In this document: positions 1 through 8,923 of the stretch, piece after piece
Numbering within the stretch: the stretch's first letter is position 1
How the letters are laid out: the number at the start of each line of letters is the position of its first letter
Source of the DNA: Sphingopyxis sp. OAS728
GTDB lineage: Bacteria; Pseudomonadota; Alphaproteobacteria; Sphingomonadales; Sphingomonadaceae
Assembly (NCBI RefSeq): GCF_014873485.1
Contig: NZ_JADBDT010000001.1
Coordinates: 1,240,001-1,304,000, forward strand
Direction of reading: 5' to 3'
DNA: 64,000 bases
Program-made: the position numbers and the translations under genes
Notes under the pieces: generated by a model
What the model was told of the DNA's origin: nothing
The model's database searches: none
What the model saw: the letters and a program-made list of their open reading frames with translations, nothing else

Positions 1-1813
1 TGACCGTCAGCCCGTCGGCGAGCGCCGCGCGGAAGTCGGCCTCGACGCCCTGCGTGCGCGCTTCGGCGGCGTTGCGGACGTTGAAGTTCAGCGTGCCGTC
101 GAAGATATTGACCTGCAGATCCTTATAGTCCGTCCGATAGACCGACAGGTTGAACGCGACATTACGCCCCTTGTATTTCAGCCCCGCCTCGAAATTGTCG
201 GCGCTTTCATCCTCGAACTCGAACGCGCCGGGCTTCGCGACGGTGGTCGACGTGGGCAACGAGTTCGAACGGATATCGAAGCCGCCCGCCTTCGTGCCCT
301 TCGCATAGGAGGCGTAGAGCATCAGATCGTCGGTCGCGTCGAACTGGACATTGACCATCGGGTTGAAGCTGTCCTCGCTGATCTTGCCCGAGATGCTGTG
401 CGCCTCGATGTTGAGCGCGCGAAACACCGCCGCGACGACGGCAGCCGGCGCGGTGCTGAGCGGGCCCTGCACTACGGCGAGCGTGCGGCTGCCGCTCTTT
501 TTTTCATGATTGAAGCGCGCGCCCGCAGTGATGCGGAGCTGGTCGGTGACTGACAATTCGCCCTGCGCAAAACCCGAAATCAAATCCGACTTCTGCGCAT
601 AGTCGCGGTCGTTACGCGTGTCGCCGAGCGCGTTGAAAGGCGCGCCGAGCGCGAGGAAGGTCGGGTTGAACAGGGTGAAGTCCTGCACGTCGAGCTTCGC
701 ATGCTGGTAATAGACGCCCGCGATATAGTTGAACGTCTCGCCGCCGGGCGAGGTCAGCCGGAGCTCCTGGCTGAACTGGCGATAATCCTCGCGCAGGTTC
801 GTGCCGTCGAGGAAGCTGATCCCTGAAAAGTCGACGTCGACAATCTCGCGCGTCTTGTAGTCGAGCAGCGACGAAACCGAGGTCAGCGTATGCTCGCCGA
901 CTTCGAGGTCTGCATTAAGCGTCGCGCCGAACACCTTGTTCTTGCTCTCATAACCATTGTCCTCGCGGACATAATCGGGGTCGGTGCTGACGAAGAACGG
1001 CCCCTGGAACACCGTGTTGTAATTGCCGACCGCACCGAACACGTCGCGCGGCTGTCCCTTCATTTCGAAGTCGGCATATTCGAGCTTAAGTTCGGCGGCG
1101 AACGGCCCGCCGCGATCGAGTTCGAGCTTGCCGCGGAAATAATATTCGTCGACGTTCGGTTCGTCGCGGTCGAGCTTCTGGTTATAGAAATAGCCGTCCA
1201 TCGAGCGGTGATAGCCGACGACGCGCGCCTCGACGCCTTCGCTGAGCGGCCCCGAGAGGACGCCGGTGAGCTGGAATTCCTTGTGGTTGAATTCATAGAG
1301 GCCGCTGACCGAACCCTCGAATTCGTCGGTCGGGCTGCGCGTCGTGATGTTCACCGCGCCCGCGATCGCATTTTTCCCGAACAGGGTCGGCTGCGGCCCG
1401 CGCAGCACCTCGACGCGCTCCATGTCGACGAGCGGCAGGCGCGAAAGCTGGTCGCGGCCGTAATAGACGCCGTCAACGAACATCGCGACCGACTGTTCAA
1501 AGCCCTTGTTATCGCCCGACGCGATGCCGCGGATCGCGATACGGTTGGCAATCGCGGTCTGGGTGATCTTGAGGTTCGGGACCGACGACGAAATCTGTTC
1601 GAGGTTGGTCTGGCCGTAGCTTTCGACCTGCTTGCCGCTGACCGCCGAGATCGAGATCGGCACGTCGGAGAGCCCCTCGGCGCGCTTTTGCGCGGTGACG
1701 ATGATTTCTTCGAGGCCGCCCTGATCTTCGGCGGGCGCCGCATCCTGCGCCAATGCGGCGGCGGGGCTGGCAAGCGCCGATGCAGCGAGCAGCGCGATGA
1801 AATGCTTTTTCAT
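1..1813 (-). CDS. TonB-dependent receptor (C-terminus beyond window edge)
   Basis: Outer-membrane TonB-dependent receptor, about 604 N-terminal residues visible; the rest of the barrel lies past the left edge. It starts at an ATG with a typical signal peptide (MKKHFIALLAASALASPAAA, then LAQ), followed by a TonB-box-like EEIIVTAQKR stretch and a plug domain with the usual signatures IAIRGIAS, FVDGVYYGR and VEVLRGPQPTLFGKNAIAGA, then repeated amphipathic beta strands. The architecture is that of the large sphingomonad/Caulobacter receptor family for organic ligands rather than a siderophore receptor. It is transcribed divergently from the nitronate monooxygenase/carotenoid oxygenase operon with only 117 bases between the start codons, so it probably imports that pathway's substrate. 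The substrate itself cannot be read from sequence. Confidence 0.93.
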   Translation of the reverse strand, partial: MKKHFIALLAASALASPAAALAQDAAPAEDQGGLEEIIVTAQKRAEGLSDVPISISAVSGKQVESYGQTNLEQISSSVPNLKITQTAIANRIAIRGIASGDNKGFEQSVAMFVDGVYYGRDQLSRLPLVDMERVEVLRGPQPTLFGKNAIAGAVNITTRSPTDEFEGSVSGLYEFNHKEFQLTGVLSGPLSEGVEARVVGYHRSMDGYFYNQKLDRDEPNVDEYYFRGKLELDRGGPFAAELKLEYADFEMKGQPRDVFGAVGNYNTVFQGPFFVSTDPDYVREDNGYESKNKVFGATLNADLEVGEHTLTSVSSLLDYKTREIVDVDFSGISFLDGTNLREDYRQFSQELRLTSPGGETFNYIAGVYYQHAKLDVQDFTLFNPTFLALGAPFNALGDTRNDRDYAQKSDLISGFAQGELSVTDQLRITAGARFNHEKKSGSRTLAVVQGPLSTAPAAVVAAVFRALNIEAHSISGKISEDSFNPMVNVQFDATDDLMLYASYAKGTKAGGFDIRSNSLPTSTTVAKPGAFEFEDESADNFEAGLKYKGRNVAFNLSVYRTDYKDLQVNIFDGTLNFNVRNAAEARTQGVEADFRAALADGLTV

Positions 1814-1930
1814 GAAACTCTCTCCCTCCCACCATCGTCAGGTTTGCCCCGCGATGCTTTTTCTGGCCTTGCGACTCTTATCGTCTTTAAGTATCGTTAT
1901 GCAAGTCAGATAATTCGGGAGAGCAGAACG

Positions 1931-2899
1931 GTGCCGAAAAACGGCCTTCCACCAGCATTGACGCGCAATTTGCGCCTGCCGGCGATCGCCGCGCCGATGT
2001 TCCTCGTCTCGGGTCCTGAAATGGTAATCGCGGCCTCGCGCTCGGGTTTGATCGGCAGCTTCCCTGCGCCGAATGCACGCACATCGGCGGACCTTGAGGA
2101 TTGGGTGAGCCGGATCGATGCCGCGCTCTCGAACGATCCCGATGCTGCGCCCTGGGCGGTCAACCTCGTCGTCCATCCCTCGAACAGCCGTCTCGCCGAA
2201 GACCTCGCCTGCGTCGTGCGCCACAAGGTGCCGCTGGTGATCACCGCGCTCGGCAGCCCGGCGCGGGTGGCCGCGGAAATCCACAGCTATGGCGGGCTCG
2301 TGTTCGCCGACGTCAATTCGGTGGGCTTTGCGCGCAAGGCCGCGGCCGCCGGGGTCGATGGACTGGTGCTCGTCGCCGCGGGCGCCGGCGGGCACACCGG
2401 CGCGACCGCAGGCTTCGCCTTCGTCGAGGAGGTCCGGCAGTTCTGGGACGGGCCGCTCGTCCTCGGCGGCGCGATATCGACCGGCCATGCGGTGCGTGCG
2501 GCGGAGATTTTGGGCGCGGACCTCGCCTATCTTGGCACGTCGCTGATCGCCTGCGCCGAGAGCATGGCGGTACAGCCCTATAAGGATATGGTCGTCGCGG
2601 CGGGCGCGGAGGACATCATACCTTCAAAGGGCATCACCGGTGTGACCGCCAACTGGTTGAAATCGAGCCTGATCGCCGCGGGCTATGACCCCGCGAACAT
2701 GCCCGAAGACAAGCGCCCGAACTTCTCCGACGCGCAGGACGACGCCAAGGCGTGGAAGAATGTCTGGTCCGCCGGGCAAGGTGTCGGCGCCGTGCGCGGC
2801 ATCGAACCCGTCGCGGCGATCGTCGACCGCCTTGTTTCCGAATATGATGCCGCCGCCGCGAGGCCGCGCTTTGCTGCCGCCGAAGGAGTCCCCGCATGA
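1931..2899 (+). CDS. nitronate monooxygenase / 2-nitropropane dioxygenase family flavoprotein
   Basis: FMN-dependent TIM-barrel protein of the NMO family, 322 residues. Visible features are the N-terminal barrel strand LPAIAAPMFLVSGPEMV, the glycine-rich phosphate-binding region AGAGGHTG around residue 155, and GGAISTG followed by ADLAYLGTSLIA. These are conserved in NMO and in enoyl-reductase-like relatives. I chose the GTG start because homology begins there; the frame stays open far upstream but that part is antisense to the TonB receptor. The stop overlaps the next gene by four bases (ATGA). In a CoA-type catabolic operon this protein need not act on nitronates; a reductase or oxidase role in the same pathway is equally possible. 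The family call is secure; the reaction is not. Confidence 0.85.
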   Translation: MPKNGLPPALTRNLRLPAIAAPMFLVSGPEMVIAASRSGLIGSFPAPNARTSADLEDWVSRIDAALSNDPDAAPWAVNLVVHPSNSRLAEDLACVVRHKVPLVITALGSPARVAAEIHSYGGLVFADVNSVGFARKAAAAGVDGLVLVAAGAGGHTGATAGFAFVEEVRQFWDGPLVLGGAISTGHAVRAAEILGADLAYLGTSLIACAESMAVQPYKDMVVAAGAEDIIPSKGITGVTANWLKSSLIAAGYDPANMPEDKRPNFSDAQDDAKAWKNVWSAGQGVGAVRGIEPVAAIVDRLVSEYDAAAARPRFAAAEGVPA

Positions 2900-4392
2900 C
2901 CGCCGAACTCGTCGAGACGATCCGCACCACGATCCAGCCGAACGACCACCCCTATATGAAGGACGCGTGGCGCCCGACTTACAATGAGTGGAACGCGATC
3001 TTCGCCAATGGCGATGCCGAGGTGATCGGCAACATCCCGACCGACATCGACGGCGTCTATGTCCGCACCGGCGAGAACCAGATTCACGAACCGATCGGCC
3101 GCTATCACCCCTTCGACGGCGACGGCTTCATCCACGCGATTTCGTTCAAGGACGGCCGCGCGAGCTATCGCAGCCGTTTCGTGCGCACCAAGGGGTTCGA
3201 GGCCGAGAAGGAAGCCGGTCGCTCGCTGTGGGCGGGCCTTATGGAGCCCCCTCATAAATCCACCCGGCATGGCTGGGGAGCGCAGGAGTGGCTGAAGGAT
3301 TCGAGCTCGACCGATGTCGCGATCCACGCAGGCAAGATCATCTCGACCTTCTATCAGTGCGGCGAAGCCTACCGGCTCGACCCCTTCACGCTCGAACAAT
3401 ATGGCACCGAAAGCTGGGTGCCACTCGACGGCATTTCGGCGCATTGCAAGGTCGACCTCGCGACCGGAGAATTGATGTTTTTCAATTACTCGAAGCACGC
3501 GCCTTACATGCATTATGGCGTTGTCGGGGCGGACAATAAGCTTAAGCATTATATCCCCGTCCCGCTTGCTGGGCCGCGCCTGCCGCACGACATGGCGTTC
3601 ACGAAGAATTACACGATCCTCAACGACATGCCGCTGTACTGGAGCGAGGAACTGCTCGAACGGAACCTGCATGTGGTGCAGTTCCATCCCGACGAAAAGA
3701 CGCGTTTTGCGATCATCCCGCGCCACGGCCAGCCCGAGGATATCCGCTGGTTCGAAGCCGAGCCGACCTACACGCTCCACTGGCTCAACGCGTGGGAGGA
3801 AGGCGACGAGATCATCCTCGACGGCTATTATCAGGAAGAGCCGATGCCGAAGTCCTATCCGAACGCCCCTGAGGGCTTGGAGCGGATGATGGCCTATCTC
3901 GATCAGGGCCTCCTGAAGCCGCGCCTCCACCGCTGGCGCTTCAATTTGAAGACCGGTGAGACCACCGAGCAGCGCCTCGACGACCGCGATCTCGAATTCG
4001 GCATGTTCAACCACCGCTATGCGGGGAAGCCCTACCGCTACGCCTATAGCGCGATCCCGGAGCCCGGCTGGTTCCTGTTCCGCGGGCTCGTGAAGCACGA
4101 CCTGAACGCCGGAACGAGTGAGGAATATGAATTCGGCCCCGGCCGCTTCGGCAGCGAGGCGCCCTTCGCGCCGCGCATAAACGCGAAGGACGAGGACGAC
4201 GGCTATCTCGTCTCCTTCATCGCCGACCTCGAAACCGATCGCTCCGAATGCGTGTTGATCGACGCGAAAAATGTCGCGGCGGGGCCGGTGTGCCGGATCA
4301 TCCTGCCCGAACGCATCTGTTCGGGCACGCACACCGTCTGGGCAAGCGGCGACGACATCGGCATGGGTCCGAACAGCGTGCTGGCCGCCTGA
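2896..4392 (+). CDS. carotenoid oxygenase (lignostilbene dioxygenase-like)
   Basis: Non-heme Fe(II) alkene-cleaving dioxygenase of the carotenoid oxygenase/RPE65 family, 498 residues, a normal length. The four iron-binding histidines of the seven-bladed propeller can be assigned: His183 (SAHCKVD), His231 (LPHDMAFT), His295 (TLHWLNAW) and His479 (SGTHTVW). The N-terminal GVYVRTGEN and HPFDGDGFIHA segments are also typical. No signal peptide is seen, so it is cytoplasmic. It overlaps the preceding flavoprotein by four bases and is followed after one base by an acyl-CoA ligase and then thiolases. That arrangement suggests cleavage of a C=C bond with the resulting acid or aldehyde entering CoA-dependent degradation. 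Stilbene, apocarotenoid or other terpenoid substrates are all possible; sequence alone does not decide. Confidence 0.88.
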   Translation: MTAELVETIRTTIQPNDHPYMKDAWRPTYNEWNAIFANGDAEVIGNIPTDIDGVYVRTGENQIHEPIGRYHPFDGDGFIHAISFKDGRASYRSRFVRTKGFEAEKEAGRSLWAGLMEPPHKSTRHGWGAQEWLKDSSSTDVAIHAGKIISTFYQCGEAYRLDPFTLEQYGTESWVPLDGISAHCKVDLATGELMFFNYSKHAPYMHYGVVGADNKLKHYIPVPLAGPRLPHDMAFTKNYTILNDMPLYWSEELLERNLHVVQFHPDEKTRFAIIPRHGQPEDIRWFEAEPTYTLHWLNAWEEGDEIILDGYYQEEPMPKSYPNAPEGLERMMAYLDQGLLKPRLHRWRFNLKTGETTEQRLDDRDLEFGMFNHRYAGKPYRYAYSAIPEPGWFLFRGLVKHDLNAGTSEEYEFGPGRFGSEAPFAPRINAKDEDDGYLVSFIADLETDRSECVLIDAKNVAAGPVCRIILPERICSGTHTVWASGDDIGMGPNSVLAA

Positions 4393-4393
4393 G

Positions 4394-6085
4394 ATGATCG
4401 TCGCGGGAGAGGATAAAAGGCGGCGGCATCGCGACAACGGCTGGTGGGGCGACAAGAGTTTCGCCGACCTGTTCTTCGCCAATGCGGTGGCGCATCCCGA
4501 GCGGCTCGCGCTGGTCGATGCGCCGAACCGCGGCGACTTCGCTTTCGGCGAACCGCAGCGGCTGACCTACGCCGAGCTTGAGGCGGAGGTCGACCGGATC
4601 GCGGGCGCGCTGATCGTCGCGGGGATCGGCAAGGACGATGTACTGCTCGTCCAGCTTCCGAATATCAGCGAGTTCGTTGCGCTCTATTTTGCGGCGGCGC
4701 AGATCGGCGCGATCGTCAGCCCGGCGGCGGTGCAATATCGCAGCCATGAGCTCAAAGGGATGATCGGCGTCGTCGAGCCCAAGGCGTTCGTCTGCGCGAC
4801 GCAGGTCAAGGGCTGCGACCATGTCGGCGTTGCGCAGCCGCTTCTGGACGGCATCCGGCTGATGACCTTCGGCCCGAATCCGCCCGAGGGCGCGCTCGAC
4901 CTGTCGACCGTCCGCGGCGACGAGCGGGCCCTCGCCGCGCATGTCGCGGCGAACCCGGTCGACGCCGACGATATCTTCACCATCTGCTGGACCTCGGGCA
5001 CCACCGGCGTTCCCAAGGGCGTACCGCGCAGCCACAACCACTGGATCGCGGTCGCGGGCGCGGGGTATGAGGCGATGAAGGTCGGGCCGGGCGATATCCT
5101 GCTCAACCCCTTCCCGCTCATCAACATGGCGAGCATCGGCGGCATCACCATGTGCTGGCTGACCAGCGCGGGCACCATGGTGCTGCACCATCCGTTCGAT
5201 CCCGGCATCTATCTCAAGCAGATCGCGACCGAGCGGCCGAGCCTGACGATCGCACCGCCCGCCGTGCTCAACATGCTGCTGCAGAATGAGGCGCTGCTCG
5301 CGTCGGTCGACCTCTCCAGCCTGCGCGTCATCGCCTCGGGATCGGCGCCGCTCGCCCCCGCGATGGTGCGCGGTTTCCAGGAGAAGCTGGGCATCATCAT
5401 CGTCAACGTCTTCGGATCGAACGAGGGGATGAGCTTCATCACCGGCGAGGGCGACATGCCCGATCCCGACAAGCGCGCGAGCCTGTTCCCGCGCCGCGGC
5501 ACCTATCAGCGCCCCTATGGCGAGGGCCGCGCGCCCAATATCGAAAGCCGGCTCGTGCCGCCGGGCGGCGGCGATGCGATCGAGGCCGACGGCGTCTCGG
5601 GCGAATTGCAAATCCGGGGACCGACGCTGTTCGAGGGCTATCATAACGCCCCCGACCGCACAGCCGAAGCCTTTACCGACGACGGCTGGTTCCGCACCGG
5701 CGACCTGTTCGAGATCGCCGAGGGGGGCGACTTCTACCGCTTTGTCGGACGCTGCAAGGATCTGATCATCCGAGGCGGCGTGAACATCTCGCCCGAGGAG
5801 ATCGACCAGTTGCTCGGCGGCCACCCGCTGCTCGCCGAGGCGTGTGTCTTTTCGCTCCCCGATCCGACGATGGGCGAGCGCATCGGCCTCGCCTATGTCC
5901 CGCGCGGCGCCGACGACGTCGGGATCGGCGAAGTCGCCGACTATCTGCGCGGCCACGACCTCGCCGTCTTCAAACTGCCCGAACGCCTGTTCCGCTTCGA
6001 CGCCTTGCCGCGCAACGTCACCAACAAGGTGATGCGCAGCGAAGTACGCGAAATGGCACTCGCAACCCTCGAAAAGGAAGCCTGA
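4394..6085 (+). CDS. acyl-CoA synthetase / AMP-dependent CoA ligase
   Basis: ANL-superfamily ligase, 563 residues from the ATG one base after the previous stop. The P-loop-like A3 motif TSGTTGVPKGVPRSH lies near residue 200. The A5 region FGSNEGMSF, the A7 motif GWFRTGDLFEIA near residue 435, the hinge KDLIIRGGVNISPEEID near 455 and the C-terminal catalytic lysine in NVTNKVMRSEVRE are all present. It forms acyl-AMP and then acyl-CoA from an organic acid in the cytoplasm. Position between an alkene-cleaving oxygenase and two thiolases points to activation of the cleavage product or of an imported acid before beta-oxidation-like steps. No dehydrogenase or hydratase is in the operon, so those steps must be supplied elsewhere. 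Confidence 0.9.
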   Translation: MIVAGEDKRRRHRDNGWWGDKSFADLFFANAVAHPERLALVDAPNRGDFAFGEPQRLTYAELEAEVDRIAGALIVAGIGKDDVLLVQLPNISEFVALYFAAAQIGAIVSPAAVQYRSHELKGMIGVVEPKAFVCATQVKGCDHVGVAQPLLDGIRLMTFGPNPPEGALDLSTVRGDERALAAHVAANPVDADDIFTICWTSGTTGVPKGVPRSHNHWIAVAGAGYEAMKVGPGDILLNPFPLINMASIGGITMCWLTSAGTMVLHHPFDPGIYLKQIATERPSLTIAPPAVLNMLLQNEALLASVDLSSLRVIASGSAPLAPAMVRGFQEKLGIIIVNVFGSNEGMSFITGEGDMPDPDKRASLFPRRGTYQRPYGEGRAPNIESRLVPPGGGDAIEADGVSGELQIRGPTLFEGYHNAPDRTAEAFTDDGWFRTGDLFEIAEGGDFYRFVGRCKDLIIRGGVNISPEEIDQLLGGHPLLAEACVFSLPDPTMGERIGLAYVPRGADDVGIGEVADYLRGHDLAVFKLPERLFRFDALPRNVTNKVMRSEVREMALATLEKEA

Positions 6086-6086
6086 C

Positions 6087-7316
6087 ATGGCAAAGGACGT
6101 CTTCATCCTCGGCGGCGCGCAGACCGACTTTTCGCGCAACCTCGAACGCGAGGGCGGCGGGCTGTTCGAACTGTTCCGCGACGTCGCCGAAGCGGCGTTC
6201 GTTGCGACCGGCATCGAACCCAAGGAGGTCGAAACCGCGCATGTCGGCAATTTCGTCGGCGAACTCTTCGCGGGACAAGGCCAGCTCGGCGGTTTCTTCG
6301 GTCACGTCCACCCCGACCTCGCGGGCATCCCCGCGTCGCGGCACGAGGCCGCCTGCGCCTCGGGCAGCATCGCGATCCTCGCCGCCGCGGCCGAGATCGA
6401 AGCCGAACGCTACGGCCTTGCTCTGGTGCTCGGCATCGAACTGATGCGCAATGTCCCCGGCCAGTGTGCCGCCGAATATCTCGGTGCCGCTGCCTGGGCG
6501 GGGCGCGAGGCGCAGGAGGCGCGCTACCTCTGGCCATATATGTTCGCGCGCGTCGCCGAGGAATATGACGAACGCTTCGGCCTCGACCGTGCATATCTGC
6601 GCGGCATTTCGGCGAACAATTTCGCCAATGCGAAGAAGAACCCGTACTCGCAGACGCGCGGCTGGGCGATCACGGATGAGCATCTCGGCGAGAATGACGA
6701 GGTCAATCCGCTGATCGAAGGGAGCTTGCGCAAGTCCGACTGCGGGCAGGTTACCGACGGCGCCGCCGCGATCTTTCTGGCTTCGGCGGAAGTTGCCGAA
6801 GTTTACGCGCAACGTCGGGGGATTTCGATCGACAGCATTCCGCGGATCAAGGGATGGGGGCATGCGACCGCGCCCCTGCTCTATTCGACGAAGGTCGCGG
6901 GGAGTAGAGGCCAAGACTTTGTTTTTCCTAGCGTTCGCAAATCGATGATGGACGCGCTGCGCCGTGCCGAGATGCCCGACATCTATGCCTGCGACGGGGT
7001 CGAGGTGCATGATTGCTTCTCGATCACCGAATATATGGCGATCGATCATTTCGGTATCACCAAGCCGGGCGAAAGCTGGCGCGCGGTCGAGGACGGGACG
7101 ATTGCGCTGGGCGGCAAATTGCCGGTCAACCCGTCGGGCGGGCTGATCGGGCTCGGGCATCCCGTAGGTGCCACCGGGGTACGGATGCTGCTCGACGGCT
7201 GGCGGCAAGTCACCGGAAACGCGGGCGATTATCAGGTCGAAGGGGCGCGCAACTTCGCGACCTTCAACGTCGGCGGCAGCGCGACGACCGCAGTCAGCTT
7301 CGTCGTCGGCACCTGA
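6087..7316 (+). CDS. thiolase, SCP2-like acetyl-CoA acetyltransferase
   Basis: Thiolase-superfamily enzyme of 409 residues. The nucleophilic cysteine is in HEAACASGSIA around residue 92. The downstream histidine blocks EVHDCFSITE and GLGHPVGATGVRM are intact. The C-terminus ends in NVGGSATTAVSFVVGT, the pattern seen in SCP2/SCP-x type thiolases rather than in FadA-type thiolases with a terminal CxG motif. It follows the CoA ligase after one base and precedes a second thiolase. It would perform thiolytic or condensation chemistry on a branched or cyclic acyl-CoA in the cytoplasm; SCP2-like thiolases are common in steroid and terpenoid degradation, which is only a hint here. Confidence 0.88.
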   Translation: MAKDVFILGGAQTDFSRNLEREGGGLFELFRDVAEAAFVATGIEPKEVETAHVGNFVGELFAGQGQLGGFFGHVHPDLAGIPASRHEAACASGSIAILAAAAEIEAERYGLALVLGIELMRNVPGQCAAEYLGAAAWAGREAQEARYLWPYMFARVAEEYDERFGLDRAYLRGISANNFANAKKNPYSQTRGWAITDEHLGENDEVNPLIEGSLRKSDCGQVTDGAAAIFLASAEVAEVYAQRRGISIDSIPRIKGWGHATAPLLYSTKVAGSRGQDFVFPSVRKSMMDALRRAEMPDIYACDGVEVHDCFSITEYMAIDHFGITKPGESWRAVEDGTIALGGKLPVNPSGGLIGLGHPVGATGVRMLLDGWRQVTGNAGDYQVEGARNFATFNVGGSATTAVSFVVGT

Positions 7317-7317
7317 T

Positions 7318-8475
7318 TTGACCGACGTTTTTATCTACGATGCGGTGCGCACGCCGCGCGGCAAGGCGCGGCCCGATGGTGGGCTTGCCGGGCTGAGTCC
7401 GCAGGAACTGGTGCGCCAGCAGGCGGCCGCGCTCGCCGCTCGTTGCGGCGCTATCGCGTCGGCGCCTGACGCGATGCTGCTTGGCTGCGTCACGCAGAGC
7501 GGCGCTCAGGGGGGGCATATCGCGATGCTTGCGAAACTCCACGCGGGGCTTCCCGACACCGCGGCGGCGCACAGCATCAACAATTATTGCGCGTCGGGGC
7601 TGTCGGCGATCGGTCAGGCGGTGGCGAAGGTCGCGAGCGGCGAAGCCACGCACATCCTCGCGGGCGGCGTTGAATCGATGAGCGCGAGCCCGTTCCTCGG
7701 CGACCGCGCGGGCTTTTACGCCAACGACGAACTGCCACCGCACGCGCGCTTCGTGCCGCCGGTGCTCGCTGCCGACCGGCTCGCCCATGTCGAAGGCATC
7801 ACGCGCGCCGAGCTCGACGCGGTGGCGCTCAGCTCGCAGCAGAAAGCAGCGGCGACCGAAAATGACGCCGCCCTGCAATCCTCGCGCATCGCGACCGGCG
7901 CGCTGGCGGGCGAGGAATGCATCCGCCGACAAACCACAGCGGAATCGTTAGCCGCCGCGCCGGCCGCCTTTGGCGAACTGCAGGCGCAATATGCCGGCGC
8001 GCTCGAAGGCGCGACCTTCGAACCGCTGCACAGCATCGCCCACGCGCCGCCGATCTGCGACGGCGCGGGGCTGGCGCTGGTCGGCGGCGCAGGGCTGGGC
8101 ATCGCGCCGCGTGCGCGCGTTGTCGCCTTTGCCGAGAGCGGCGGCGACCCCGCGGCCTCACTGACCGCAGGTTTCGCGGCGATGGACAAGGTGCTGACGC
8201 ACGCCGGGCTGACGCTGGACGATATGGACCGGATCGAGTTCATGGAGGCGTTTGCCGTCACCATCGCCAAATTCCTGCGCGACCGCGATGCCGATCCGGC
8301 GCGCGTCAACGTCAGCGGCGGACACCTTGCAAAGGGGCATCCGATGGGCGCGAGCGGCGCGATCCTGACCTCGACCCTGCTCGACGCGCTCGACGCGTGC
8401 GGGGGACGCTACGGACTTGTCGTGCTGACCGGCGCGATGGGCGTCGGTGCGGCGATGATCGTCGAACGCCAATAG
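7318..8475 (+). CDS. acetyl-CoA C-acyltransferase (thiolase)
   Basis: Second thiolase of the operon, 385 residues from a TTG start two bases after the previous stop; the first residues (DVFIYDAVRTPRGKA) match the usual thiolase N-terminus, which supports this rare start. The active-site cysteine lies in NNYCASGLSAIG and the catalytic histidine in GGHLAKGHPMGASGAI. Oddly, the C-terminal block that normally reads LCxGGG(M/Q)G is LTGAMGVGAAM here, so the second catalytic cysteine appears to be replaced by threonine, with a short deletion. The enzyme may therefore have altered or reduced thiolysis activity. Last gene of the operon; the B12 riboswitch region follows. Confidence 0.87.
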   Translation: MTDVFIYDAVRTPRGKARPDGGLAGLSPQELVRQQAAALAARCGAIASAPDAMLLGCVTQSGAQGGHIAMLAKLHAGLPDTAAAHSINNYCASGLSAIGQAVAKVASGEATHILAGGVESMSASPFLGDRAGFYANDELPPHARFVPPVLAADRLAHVEGITRAELDAVALSSQQKAAATENDAALQSSRIATGALAGEECIRRQTTAESLAAAPAAFGELQAQYAGALEGATFEPLHSIAHAPPICDGAGLALVGGAGLGIAPRARVVAFAESGGDPAASLTAGFAAMDKVLTHAGLTLDDMDRIEFMEAFAVTIAKFLRDRDADPARVNVSGGHLAKGHPMGASGAILTSTLLDALDACGGRYGLVVLTGAMGVGAAMIVERQ

Positions 8476-8543
8476 CCATTGCGCAAAAGCGCGATTCCGC
8501 TATGGGCGGCGCGTGCGGGGCTTGCCTCGCGCATGATCGCGCC

Positions 8544-8735
8544 GGTGCCCGAAAGGGCTTAAAATGGGAACGCGGTGAAGGGGCTCGTCCTGAACCCCCG
8601 AAGCCGAGGCTGTCCCTGCAACTGTAAGCGGCGAGCGAGATGCACCGGTCCGACGCGTTCGGATCAGCCACTGGGGTCACCTGGGAAGGCGTGCATCGAG
8701 CCCTGACCCGCGAGCCAGGAGACCTGCCGGCGTGG
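8544..8735 (+). ncRNA. cobalamin riboswitch
   Basis: Conserved B12-aptamer blocks occur in order: GGTGCCCGAAAGGGCTTAA with AATGGGAA, then GCTGTCCCTGCAACTGTAAG, then AGCCACTGG, GGGAAGGCG and finally GAGCCAGGAGACCTGCC. The element lies about 190 bases upstream of a BtuB-type receptor and should repress the B12 uptake operon when adenosyl- or other cobalamins are plentiful. Boundaries are approximate to about ten bases. Confidence 0.95.
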
Positions 8736-8923
8736 GTCGCTCAATGCCAAGGTCCAGGGAAAGGCCGCGGCACGGAGGTTTCCGTCGAGCGACAACCAGG
8801 CGGCCGGAGCCGCCTCGGTGACGGGGTCGCAGGCCATGACGCCACTTGCGCCGCCGACATCGGTCGATCGCGCGCGCGTATCGACAGGCTCCGCCTTCGT
8901 TGTCGGCGTGCGGGGCCCTACCC

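Noticed and set aside
2683..6250. Long minus-strand frames opposite the carotenoid oxygenase and CoA ligase genes
   Set aside because: Both plus-strand genes have full catalytic motifs; the antisense products have none. High third-position GC explains the open frames.
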